A stretch of DNA of 64,000 nucleotides from Ctena decussata (Eukaryota > Mollusca > Bivalvia > Lucinida > Lucinidae). The DNA is taken from NCBI GenBank assembly GCA_963989385.1, contig OZ022500.1, positions 112,881,842 through 112,945,841 of the forward strand. The letters are read 5' to 3'. This document shows, piece by piece, positions 30,595 to 42,600 of this stretch (its first letter is position 1; each line of letters starts with the position of its first letter). A program made the position numbers and the translations under genes. A model generated the notes under the pieces. The model had not been told where the DNA came from. It ran no database searches and saw only the letters and a program-made list of their open reading frames with translations.

Positions 30595-30599
30595 TATCA

Positions 30600-31449
30600 A
30601 CCATCTATGGAATTGGCCCAAGCCATAAAGCCAACATTGAGGTCTCTGATTACCCTGTATAAATGGGAAGGATGATTTGAATATCACATGACAAAATTGC
30701 TACACTGTTGGAAGTCACATGACATGGCTAATATATGCCTGGTGGACCCTTCTGTACTTATAAATTGGATGAGTTCATTTGTCAGTTAAGAGGTGTTACT
30801 ATGTCTGGTGTATGTCATTTTTATTTAAGGAAAAATACCCATTTCTTGGACAAAAAGTGTAGACCCTGATCAGATGCCACATTTTGCAGTGTCTGATCTG
30901 TTTGTCAACATCCTCTTAAAGGACACTAGGCATAAATGGATTTATGATTCTTTTGTGGGACTTAGAAAGCAACTAATAAAATCTTTAAACAATGAAATGT
31001 ACAAGGATATTGGTCAGGAACTGATAAATTAAATTCCACATCCCATCATGGCACCAAACAAGAAATAGACTGTGGTACAAGCTGGTAGCAAGATGAACAG
31101 CTCTTTCCCAGTTTGATAATCTTCAACCAAAGTAGGATTAGAGTTGGCTTCTGCTTATCACTGACCCTTCCATTATAATTTGGTATTTGTAAGCCTATTA
31201 GTCACAACAACTAATGCAATAAGTTATCTGACACTGGTTAATTGTTAGACGAAGGCAAAGCCTTCTAATGGCTACTAATACAACTAACATGGTAAGGTAC
31301 CTCACACCAAAGTTGGTTTTTATAGGAAGGCAGTCCTTTAATGGCTGGACTGGGTTCAGGTATACTTTTGTTAAATGGAAAAAAAGCAGACAGATTCTCT
31401 TATGTTTGCAATACTTCAAAATTGTTTCATTCAAGCTATACTACAAGTA
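30600..31449. other. Intergenic, nothing recognised
   Basis: No gene or repeat structure I can support. Confidence 0.5.
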
Positions 31450-31578
31450 CATTCTGAATTCAAAGACTAAAGGGCAAACAGTGTAGATCCAGATGAAGCA
31501 GATCATAATGACCTGCTTCATCTGGATCTAACCTGTTTGCAAATTCAACTATTTTTGGTATGGTGCTTTAAGTGTTGA
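31450..31578. mobile_element. Family E element, copy 4, partial
   Basis: agggcaaacagtgtagatcc, hairpin gatccagatgaagcagatca / tgacctgcttcatctggatc, then ctgtttgcaaattcaactat and ttggtatggtgctttaag. The left end was not found. Confidence 0.65.
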
Positions 31579-31579
31579 T

Positions 31580-34316
31580 GGTATGGAATCAGAGCAGTCT
31601 GTGATAATAACTATCAAACGAGAAATGCATATTGTTGTATATCCAGTTAAGCATGTCATCTGCACCTGATGAAGGTGAGACTTTGCAGAAGATATGCTGA
31701 GAATTAAGAATATGGGGAAATAGTTTGGTCTGTGATTAGATCAGGCATACATTTTCATCTGTATTCCAACAATTCAGCTTTCCTATGACCCTAAGTTTAG
31801 ATACCTTTCTGTTATGTATATGTCAGTGGGTATCTAAGCCTCGACATATCTTCAATGGTGCAAAGTAAGTTGTTAGTAGTATGGTTTGTAAAATTATGCT
31901 TTATAGTGAGCAAGCTCTTATTAATTGCTACAATGGACCAGTCAGAAGTAATGCTACCACATTACTGCTAAAACTGTGAAAAAGGTATTTTCACCGAAAC
32001 AGACAACATAATGAACATAATCCATGTTTGAATATAAACCATTTTATTGAAAAGCTGAAATGTGCCACTTGTGCATACCAGCATGCACGCATACCCAGTC
32101 TGGTTTGGGCATATACAGATCGCGACAGTAAATCTTTTGCACTAATCAGACTGTTGCTGTGGACATGTACATGATGCACTTAGCCTGTGCCTAAAAACAG
32201 GTTTTCTAAAGATGCACTTATATGCTAGTTATCTTGTGGTTGGTCCATTCTAGACAAATGCCATAAGTTTATTCAAGTTCACTTGTAAAAGTATTATACT
32301 TATATAAGGGCATTGTAGTGCTACAGGTAGGGGTTGTTATTTATATGGCACTACTGAATATACTCTTCCGTCCAGCACTGAAACAATGTGATAGAATTAG
32401 TATTTTAAAGATTTTTATATTGACTGTTTTAGTTAGATGTTACCAAGAGCTTCTTATCAAACAGCTTGTTTTAATAGCTTTATAACAACAGCACATGTGT
32501 TCAGACTTACACTATTTTTGTGTACTACACAACAAAGTATTGCAGTTCTCTTGGACAAGTTAGTAGCTTTCAGCTGTTTAATCTGATTTGTTATGAAATA
32601 TGATATCAAGGTTAAGTGGTTGAAATATTAGTATTTTCTGGTTAGAGAGAGCTGCTTTCTTATAAAGTGACATTCTAAGTTTGGTATATGTTGCATAGAG
32701 CTGTTTTGGATGGCAGTTAGATGGTAAAGCTATCAAAAACTGTATGTTTTGTACAAAACATAGAAAATGATCATCATGTGCCTATTTTAGAAATGTCCCC
32801 TAAAATTTATCCTGTTACAGAGCTCCAGTTAAAGGTTCCTTTTCATGATGATTCCTGGATTTTTTTCATACACCTCCATGAAAAAACATAGTGGTCCCTC
32901 AGTCATAATAAATTCTTAAGGAATTTTTCTGATAATGTCCACATGACTTTTTTATGGAGGCTGAATAGCCATTATATCAGAGTTTTCATGAAAATGCTAC
33001 CTGATCTGGGACTGTTCTAATAGTTATAGCTTTGCTTACACACTTGGGAACTAGGCACAAGGCTCCAGTATAGAATAAAAGGCAACTAAAGATGTCCACT
33101 GAAGAAAGTTAAAGGTTTTCCTGAACATAGTAAGGCAAAGGAGAATCAAATATTTTATATGTAATGTTTCTGCTGAAGTCATACACTTTGCTGTTTGTAC
33201 ATTTAAACTATTTACAGAAACAATATACGAGTTTTGTTTTTCTTGAAAATCCAACATATTAGTAGGAATTAGTAAACTCATGGCCATGTCTTTCCATTGA
33301 ATTAGTACATGGTACACTCCCAAGTTTTAGCATTTGGAAACATTTGCTGGTGTACTACTTAGTGTGTAAAACATTATGAAATAGCAACCTTAATACAAAA
33401 GAAATCTTTACTTTTTCTGTAGAAGATGCTCCCAGATTCAGAATCAGTCTCTTTCTTTGGATGAGCAGGATAAGACTCTTAACTGCAGACTGACATGTAT
33501 TCACCCTGTTTGCTTAGGCATATGTCTCTAGATATTTAGTTTCAGATGCAGTTTCAGCTTTGCAAATTTTATAGTTGTATGGCTATTCAGCAGTTCTTAT
33601 GATTCCAGCCCAAAGCTGTTTTTGCAAAGAAAGCAAACTGTTACTGTTCCGAATAAGATGCTGAATGTGTCTCCAACAAAATGTAATAATGCTTTTACTG
33701 TTTCAAGTAACAAACTAAGTTCTTTCCAACCTATGTTTAAAAAGTTACCTATTTTCTATTTTTTGAAAAGGTGAATAAATGGTTTCGTTACAAATGAGAT
33801 GATTGCTTTTTTCCCAGCAAGTGGTAGGTGGGCAATATTTTTATATGTCTGCCATGATGATGGACTAAGAGCATGTAGTGTTGCCTGTATCTATTCTGTG
33901 GCTCTATCCATGCATGTGTGTGTTTGTGTGTGTGCATCCATCTGAGACATAATCATGGGATAGAGTCCTGGAAATTTAGAGATGGGTTTATATTGTTGAT
34001 GTGTCTGATTTGTTATTTGCTCATATAGCAAAAGTCCAAGCTGTAACTCACAGTTATGGATTATATGTTTGAACTGTAAGGGCTATATATAGTCCATCAA
34101 TTTCACAGACCTGTTTGGCCTTTTGGGGCAGTGTGTCCTTTGGAAAATATGTCTGAACAAGAATGAGGGTTGTCTTTTTCATGGCCATTATTCTTTTGCA
34201 GTTCATCTTTGTTAGACTAATGAGTGTGTCTGTTATCAAATCCTTGTTTTTTGCCTTGTCTTTCTCACTTCTTTTACACTTTAAGGGTATCTTCATTTAT
34301 ATTTTTCAATACACCA
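31580..34316. other. Intergenic, nothing recognised
   Basis: 2.7 kb of AT-rich sequence; short open frames here have no recognisable motif. A gtgtgt run lies near 33913-33936. Confidence 0.5.
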
Positions 34317-34480
34317 AGGAGCCCCAGTAGCTATGTAGGTTAAGTGCTTGCCTGCTGATCTAGTAGTCCCATGTTCAAGACCCGCTGGAGGCAGAAATCT
34401 TTCCAACTGTTAAAGGGGTTCCATTATACACAGCCTTTCATTATCACCCTCCCATAAACCGTCCTGATATGACTGAACTA
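34317..34480 (+). mobile_element. tRNA-derived SINE
   Basis: Head ccccagtagctatgtaggtt...gcttgcctgctgatctagtag, degenerate B box (atgttcaagaccc), and body ggggttccattatacacagc. Same family as 14187-14400 and, by its head, 36790-36902. Confidence 0.68.
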
Positions 34481-35317
34481 CTGTTAAAAAGGATGTAAAA
34501 AGTCATCCATATATCTATACACCATTTAACTCCTAGCAACAATAATGCAGGATTGTATAATCAGAGATAACAAAGGGTTTGTAGGTAATTTATTTTGATC
34601 AACAAAGCGCAATTCATACAACAAGAAATAAACATTAAATACTATATAAAAAGCAATCAGAACACTATACAGTAGAGTTTCAAAAACAGGTAACACATTT
34701 AATATGAAAAAGATTATCAAAATAAATAGCAATGCAATTTTAGGTTTTCATCATGTAAACAATGTCCAGATTTCATCAGTTTCACACAACAGAGAACATC
34801 ATTTCTCCGTAACAGCTCAAGAAACTAAGTATAGTCTTCTTTATGTGTTTGGGAGCAAATAAATACTATCACAGACTGTGCTCATATGTTCTGTCAAATT
34901 ATGCACCAGTCATTTGTAATCCATGCTCCTCTATGGCCGAGGATAGTGGGGCTTAAGTACCGAGTTTTTACCCCGGGGGGTTGTCCCTGCAGTGCTAGCA
35001 TGTGCAGGACTTTTGATTAGCTGTCAAAAATAACTGGGACATTAGATAGCAGTCCCAACTTTTGAAAATAGACATTTGTCTTCGCAATGCATCTACCAAG
35101 CCTTGTGAACTTCCCCACTATCCCTGGAGTAGCTGGAGTTTGCAAATGACTGATGCATTAGCAGCATTACATAATCACAGGGGAATAACAAATATCACAG
35201 ATTTCACTTGTAAACAGCAAACCAATATGTGTGTAAGTATATGTGCGTAGTTTTTTCAACAGAAACAGATACAAAATTGTCCTACAGTTCATAATCAGAA
35301 CCTCCAAAACCGTGGCA
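34481..35317. other. Intergenic, nothing recognised
   Basis: No supported feature. A ccccggggggttgtccctgc patch at ~34972 is GC-rich but isolated. Confidence 0.45.
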
Positions 35318-35540
35318 AATGCAAATGGTGATACGAGTGCTACCATAAAAATTTCAATAACTGGGACACCTAAAATAATTACCGTAATTGTCTTAAATTG
35401 GAACGTAGTTGTGCATCCAAAAGATGAAGATGAGATGGCAAACAGTGCAGACCTAGATCAGACTACTCCCATAGGAGCAGTCTGATCTAGGTCTGCACTG
35501 TTTGCTCAGATCTATCTGTCCTAATATTTTGAATTATTAC
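35318..35540 (+). mobile_element. Family H element, copy 2
   Basis: Matches 17765-17524 read on the other strand. Its 3' part is the long hairpin gcagacctagatcagactac / agtctgatctaggtctgc (35437-35499), then tgtttgctcagatctatctg. Confidence 0.7.
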
Positions 35541-35608
35541 AGTGCAGTTTAATGTATTGCCCCATACCAAAATAATCCTATACACCACAATAATTCTATC
35601 TGTGGACC

Positions 35609-35818
35609 CCTTAAGGAGAATGGGTGTACTTGTAGTGGAACAACCCTGTCAATTTAAATTTGCCTCCCTTGTCAATGGGGGCTAAGCCATAAAGGAAAGA
35701 ATTTGCTCCTATATGAGAAAACTCTTTCCTTTTAAGAGTTGACCATATCACAGTGGGAAATCATGTGATTCCCCACCGTGACACCTATATTCCATCACAC
35801 CATTGTACCTATATTCAT
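35609..35818. mobile_element. Family B MITE
   Basis: Starts ccttaaggagaatgggtgta; gtcaatgggggctaagcc, aatttgctcctatatgag and ttttaagagttgaccata in consensus order. Confidence 0.62.
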
Positions 35819-36129
35819 ACAGAACGGGTAAGAAAATTGATTGTTCTTTTTTTGATACCCAATGAATTTTCGTGCAGTAAAGAGCAAATACCTTGTTGCT
35901 TTTGCAGAAAAGCCATCGTATAAGTGCCGTTTTCGTGCATGCTGTATTTTTTCACACAAGGTCGAGCAAAATATGAAAATCTTTGCTCAACCTTGTGTGG
36001 AAATCTACAGCGCGTTGCATAAAAGCACCTACACAATCGTTTGCTATGAATAAAGACAAGGTATCTGCTCTTTACCAGAAATTCACTGAGCAGTAAGGAA
36101 GTAATTAACTATTTTCTGACCCGTTCTGT
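35819..36129. mobile_element. 311-bp foldback MITE, ACAGAACGGGT ends
   Basis: Ends acagaacgggtaagaaaatt / attttctgacccgttctgt; arms gagcaaataccttgt / aaggtatctgctc; centre cacacaaggtcgagcaaa / tttgctcaaccttgtgtg. It lies 248 bp beyond the stop of the WD40 gene. Confidence 0.85.
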
Positions 36130-36376
36130 CCAAATACAGGTACCAAATAACTGAAGTAAGTCATGTGATTCTCCACCTTGCATATTTATAGTTATTCTCC
36201 TTGAATAAGTGGTGTAAAAATGTAGCAGTGTACCCGTATACCTTCACCTATAATTTACTAATTTGGCTCTAAATTGGATGTTATACAACTGTTGGCTGTG
36301 TTTCAGTAGTTTGGTTCAGGTATGCAGTGTTGTGTAGTAGGTCAGTCAATTGCAATATACCTAAAAGACACCACTA

Positions 36377-36670
36377 TCATGCCACTGTGTTGTGTTTCTT
36401 TAACACAGGAGTAAACAGTTTATTCCTAGGCTGGTTCCTGAGTGAAGTCGCTCTCGACTTTATATCCCTGTTGCTCATCCTGCTACCACCTACAACAGTT
36501 TTACGAGTGGTTTCCTCCCCTTGTTCACCACTAGGTGGCGTGTCTGGTCCACCATAACTAAAGTCCATGCTCATGAGCTTATCTTCTGTCAAGTTCAATG
36601 ATGTGTAACCCTTGCTCACCATTCGCTGACTTAATGGCATATTTTCAGGAATCTTCACATCAACAAAAGT
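36377..36670 (-). CDS. WD40 protein terminal exon
   Basis: 97 codons and a TAA stop at 36377-36379; acceptor ccttttcag. It encodes TFVDVKIPENMPLSQRMVSK, GYTSLNLTEDKLMSMDFSYG and a polar tail ending KHNTVA. No clear AATAAA (tttatt on the + strand) lies close below the stop, so the 3' end is undefined. Confidence 0.9.
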   Translation of the reverse strand, partial: TFVDVKIPENMPLSQRMVSKGYTSLNLTEDKLMSMDFSYGGPDTPPSGEQGEETTRKTVVGGSRMSNRDIKSRATSLRNQPRNKLFTPVLKKHNTVA

Positions 36671-39600
36671 CTGAAAAGGACAAAGCCAGTGAGAATACAT
36701 ATGAACTTTGTCATGAAAAATATCAATCCAACCTGTGAGCAGTGAAGACTTAATTACCAAACCCCCAACATAAAGCCCCCATCCTTGGAACTGATACCCT
36801 CTTTTATGTTTAAACAGATTTCTGCCTCCAGCTGGATTAGAACTAGGTTCACTTGCTTAGCAGGCCAGTGCTTAATCCGCTGAGCTGCCAGAGCTCCCAT
36901 TTCTCAGGCCTTTCTCCGTCTGAATGTATCAATCTTATTAAATGCCCTGGGGTCACACTACTGTGACAAAGGGACGTGAAAACATTGTGCAGATATGATG
37001 AAATTTTAAGGAATAGTGAAAACGCCATGAAAAAGGGTCGTGAAATTTGTTCGAAATACAACTTTGATAGACCGTGAAAATTTTATGTCATGAAAAAAGA
37101 CTGTGAAATTCAAAGCACCGTGAAAAAAGAACATGAAATTATGAATGTCATGGAAATCAGTCTGTGAAATCAATAAACCACAAATGAAAGCCATGAAAAC
37201 TTAAACAACCAGTGAAACCAAAAATTGGTCACATGACCAAGATGGCTGCCTCACCTATAAACAGCTTCCACAAAGTTGCTCAGAATAAATAATGTCAGGT
37301 GAGCTACAGGACTACCAGTCCTCAGGTTTATGCTTGCAGCTTGTTGCAGCATTTACTTCTGATATTTCACAACAGAGGTTCATGGTCTTTCAATCATATT
37401 TTAGGTAATTAGTACATGTATATGTTTTCGAGGAAAAGTATGACAGTATTTTGGTAACTAGAAGACCATAGAAAATGGTATTTTCATGCCTGAAATATAC
37501 AGTCTTTTCATTGAACATTTTTTACAGGATTTTTACGGCAATCTTTTCACTATATTTTCATAGATGTTTATTCACAACATTTTCACTACATTTTCAGGTG
37601 GCACCTCTTAACGGTGTTTTCACCTATAAATTCACAATAGATTTTCACAGTCATGTTTTCATGGCCTTTCCCTGTGAAAACTCTAGTGAAAGTCACCAAA
37701 CATGTCACCAAAATTTTCATGACCTTTTCATGATACCTTTTGCCAGTAGTGTTATTGTGCTTTACGAAGGGGGAGGGGGGGGTGGAGGGGGATGGAGGTT
37801 GGTATTTACAACATTAGGATGCAACTCTTCTATTTTGTGCTCCCCTACCCAGTTCAACTCTTAAAGGAAAGAATTTCTCCTGTGGGAGCAAAGTCTTTAA
37901 GAGTAGACCCCAGGTCAAAGAGCTACCACATCCTAAGAAGCAAACAGAAATTCATAGCATTATCACAAAATAGTCTTTTAGAAAATGTTGCAATGATCTT
38001 TTATTTTCTTTCTGTCTAATTAAGAATCAAAATAATTTTTCCTTGTTGACTAATTATATCTGTTTTACACATGTTGTTGGGTCAAAGCAAATATTAATTC
38101 ACTCAAACTTCACTGTCGTGAATATTATACGACCTCTCTCAAATATCATGTTTTAATTAGCAATAAGGAAAGGTTATTTCTTTAAATAGAATAAAAGATC
38201 CTTACTGGCACAGACAAGGCTTGAAAAGGTGAACACAATTTTCCATACAGCTGTGTCTTCTTCATTTTGATGTCCCCATAATGCTCTCTTCTTCCTCGAC
38301 GATCAGCCTGCTTCCGCTGGAGGTCCTGCTCTACTTTGATACCAAGAAATGTCTGCAAACAAAGTATGACATACTTTTGCTTTCACAATCAAAATACTCA
38401 CTGGGCACACATCCTTGAATCAATGATGAATCATCGTTGCTTCAATGTCAAGACTTTGAATCAATGTTGCTTAAATGCTGATCAACATTGTGTGCTTGCT
38501 TTGTAACTTTACCAACATTCTTTCAGCCAGTGCAACTGTCCCAAAAATCAGAATTTTATACATTTTAATTCAATGGGTGAATGAACAGACATGGCAGGAA
38601 ATATTAAAACCATATGCCCTAAACATACTTTGTATACCAAGGCCCAGTTTTTAAAAACTAATAATGTTGTTAGTTAAGGAGACATTAAATTTTCAAATGG
38701 ATCACGCACAAAGACCTGCTACAGTTCAAAAGCTCCTCACATATTTGTGGCAAAAACATTAGCATATTTGAAATTATTATGTGTATTAGAAAACACTAAG
38801 AATCCATATTCAATCACTTCCTTGAGTAAACTATGCTTTCAGCAAATGGATCCAGGAGTATAAATGGCTCATTTTCCAGATGGGCAGTGCCACGAGGAAA
38901 TACAGTCTAGGACATCCAGCTAAGACTCTGATTAGTCTCAACGCCTATGAAATAGTTAAAAGAAACACATTTCAACAAAAGATTACTGATTAGATCCAGG
39001 GGTGTAATCAATGATAATTCTAATACAATATTTGAATTCCATATATAATGTACAAGTGTAGCATTAGCCAGCCTGAGGACTACAGCCAAATCATGCATGC
39101 AGTTTTGAAACAAGTTTCGAGGTAGGATGCTCAGTTTGCACTTTGTTATGTTGTGTTAAAAAAGGTTGAGGCATAAATCCAGACTGATCACAGGTTACTG
39201 CTCTAGCATGAAGTTGGATGCAATTGGTGTTTGATATGTAAACTGATGGCACTGTATACTCTAAAACAATATTGTGCCAAGTTTTAATGAACTGAAACTT
39301 ATTTTGTACTACAATTGATTTGATTGATTGATTTGATGCTTAACATCCACGGTAAACAGATATGGGCATGTCAGGACGGTCAGTTAACCTAACCACACTA
39401 TTCCTGGGCAGGCTTAGACCTCCTAAGCGGTTAACCAGTACTAAGTGCACATACTTTCGCCAGTAACTGACAGCTACCTTTCTTGAATCAGCGGAAGTAG
39501 AAACGAAAGTATGTGGCCAGACCGGGTTTCAAACCCTGGACCTCTGACTTATGAGTCAGGTACCCTACCGATTGTGCTACACGGCCCGGCATACTACACT

Positions 39601-42600
39601 TAAGCATTCATGCATATTTCAAAGCTAATGTCTCTCAGAAAAGTGGAAAAGTAAATGTGGAAAAGCAAGTTTAACAATACTCATAATTTAAATTTCGAGG
39701 TTTAAGAAACAAACTAGAAAATGTGTTTATGAAACACTATGCCCCCAACCATACGCTTGCCTCTAAAGAAGGCTCATCCCATAATGTTTGTACCTTTGTA
39801 GCATAGGCTTCAATGCATGTTTGTACCTTTGTAGCATAGGCTTCAATGCACAAAGTCGAAAAAGGGGCTTAACTTGGTAAAAAATTTACGTTTTTTTTTT
39901 CAATGTTAATCAGGTCATTTTCACTTTGGGCAATATCTTCCTGCAAAAAATCATGATCCTAGTGTCAGGGGTTCTCGAGATATTTTGTTCACAAGGTTCC
40001 ATAGGCTTTCAATGCACTAAGTCAAAAATTCACAATTTTTTTTTTTCAAAAGTTAATCAGGTCATCTACACCTTGGGCAATAAAGTTTCAAGCCCCTAGT
40101 GCTTATGCTTTCCAAGATATCTTGCTGACAAAGTCAAAATGCAAAAATTTTCCATAACTATAACAAAAACTGACGGAATTGTTCAAAAGTTAACCAGTTC
40201 ATCTACTCATCATCTCCAACAAGCTGAAAAAGTTTTAAGTCCCTAGCTCAAATACTTTTCAAGATATCTTGCTGACAAAGTCAAAATGCATAAATTTTCA
40301 AAGGGCCATAACTCCTAAAAAAAATTGACGGAATTTGTTAAAAAAAATAATCACTACATCTGCTAATCATTCCTAATAAGCTACCAAAGTTTTAAGTCCC
40401 TAGCTCAAATACTTTTCAAGATATCTTGCTGACAAAGTCAATATGCGTAAATTTTCAAAGGGCCATAACTCCCTCACAAAAAGACGGAATTCGTTCAAAA
40501 GTTGATCATTTAATTTACTCATCATCTCCAATAAGCTGACATAGTTTAAAGTCCCTAGCTCTTTTATTTTTCAAGGCATCTTGCTGACAAAGTCAAAATG
40601 CCAAAATTTTCAAAGGGCCATAACTCCTATAAAAGTTGATGGAATTTGTTAAAAAAATAATCAATTCATCTACTCATCATTCCTAATAAGCTGTCAAAGT
40701 TTCAAGCCCCTAGCTCAAATGGTTTTTGAGATATCTTGCTGACAAGATTTTATTATGAATTTTTGTCAAGGGGCATAACTCGAAAAAAGGATACAATTCG
40801 GACAAGAAAAAAAAACACGTGTCCACTAATTTTTCATGACGAATCCATATGTGAAATTTCAAAACTCTAGCATGCACTGTTTCTAAAATATGGTATGCGT
40901 GACTAAAGGACAGACGCATGGATGCATGCATGGACAACCCAGAAGCAACCCAGAAGCAACCCAGAAGCAATATGCCCCTCAACTTCTTCGAAGTTGGGGG
41001 CATAATTATGAAAACAAAATACTGGCAAAGATCTTCTTTCCACTTTGACTGTCAAACTGTCAGGTCCAGTCTTGACCATGAATCACAGAAGCTTGAAGTT
41101 CTGGCCTAGAAACATCTCTAAATCTTTTAGAAATGACATGAATTTCCTGATTTTTGACATTTTGAAATGTTTGAGGGTCTAAACTTCAAGCCCCTGTGGC
41201 AAGAACATTCATTAACCTACTTTACACCAATCTCCTCTGGCCATGCAAATGCAATGGCAAATAGCACAACAAATAAAATCTAATAATAAGTTAGGCCATG
41301 CCAGAAATATATAAATGTTTTGCTGCCAGCCTTTCATCAAAACATGTATGAGCCGCAACACACGAAAACCAACAAAGTGGCATGTGTGCCCAGCAAAGAC
41401 TGATCAGCCTGGGCATCTGCCCAGTCTGTTCAGAGCCTTGCCTGTGCACTTAAAGGGTAGCTTAGAGTCTAAGCTAGCTCCTTGCGGACAGTGAAGACTG
41501 ATCAGACATGGCGGATGCCCAGGCTGATCTGAGTCTTTGCTGGGTGCACATGACACTTTGTTGGTTTTCTCGTGTCGCGGCTCAATTATTTGCGAACAAT
41601 TTAGATCCAGATAAGACTGCTCAATAACAGTCTGATCAGGTCTACACCATTTGCCTTTTGTTTTTGTTTTTCAGCATCTACACAAAAAAAATAGCCATCA
41701 GAGGAGATGGCAAATCCCCCGACCGAAGACCCCCATGGGCCTTGGTAAAAAGGGTGCACTTCAAAACACATATAAGTAATATATTGTCATTCTTTTATGC
41801 TTCTGATTGACATTATCTGTTGAACAGATGCATGATTATCTAACATTCAGACTAAATAGTATGCTTGACTGCTAAAAAGAAGTAACATCTCAAACAGCCG
41901 CCATATACATAAATATATAGCATATGATACATTAAACTTTCAAAATGTGTGAATAACTTCTAAACTACAAACCCTACAAACCTTATTTTGAGCTCTCTAG
42001 TAAGTGAATTTGGACAAAGAATCCAAATCTGGAGAAAAATTTTTTTTTTTTTTTTGGTGGGGGGGGGGGGGGGGAGGGGTCAGAGAGACAGTTAGGAACA
42101 CTGATAAAATATAACAGCATGTTCATCAATATTCTAAAAGGTATAAGGTTATTAAAATTGTGGAGCAAGCCAGGGTTATACAGATATGGAGCAGAGACTC
42201 AAACAGCAGCTCAAAATACCAAAGGGAAATAACTCATAAAGTCTGAATGCAAGAGTTGTCATTCATGTATGAGACAAATCGTCATGACCTGTTCTTCAGA
42301 TCTGTGAAGTATCATGAAAATATTTCAAAAGGTATTCAAGCTCTGGAGCGGAAACCTAAAATCATCAAAGGGAAATAACTCAAAAAGTAAGAAAGCAAGA
42401 GTTGTCATTCTTGTTCGCGACACATCGTCATGACCTGTTCTACATATCTGCGAAGTATCATGAAAAAATTTCATAAGGTATTCAAGTTATACAGCAGACA
42501 CGAAATCATACCTAAAACCATCAAGGGGAAATAACTCAAAAAGTAAGAAAGTAAGAGTTGTCAATCTTGTTCGCGACATATCATCATGACCTGTTCTACA

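Noticed and set aside
39519..39603. tRNA-Met-like gene on the - strand
   Set aside because: The anticodon loop has 6 bases, and a SINE body with (tcaa)n tail follows directly; annotated as SINE.
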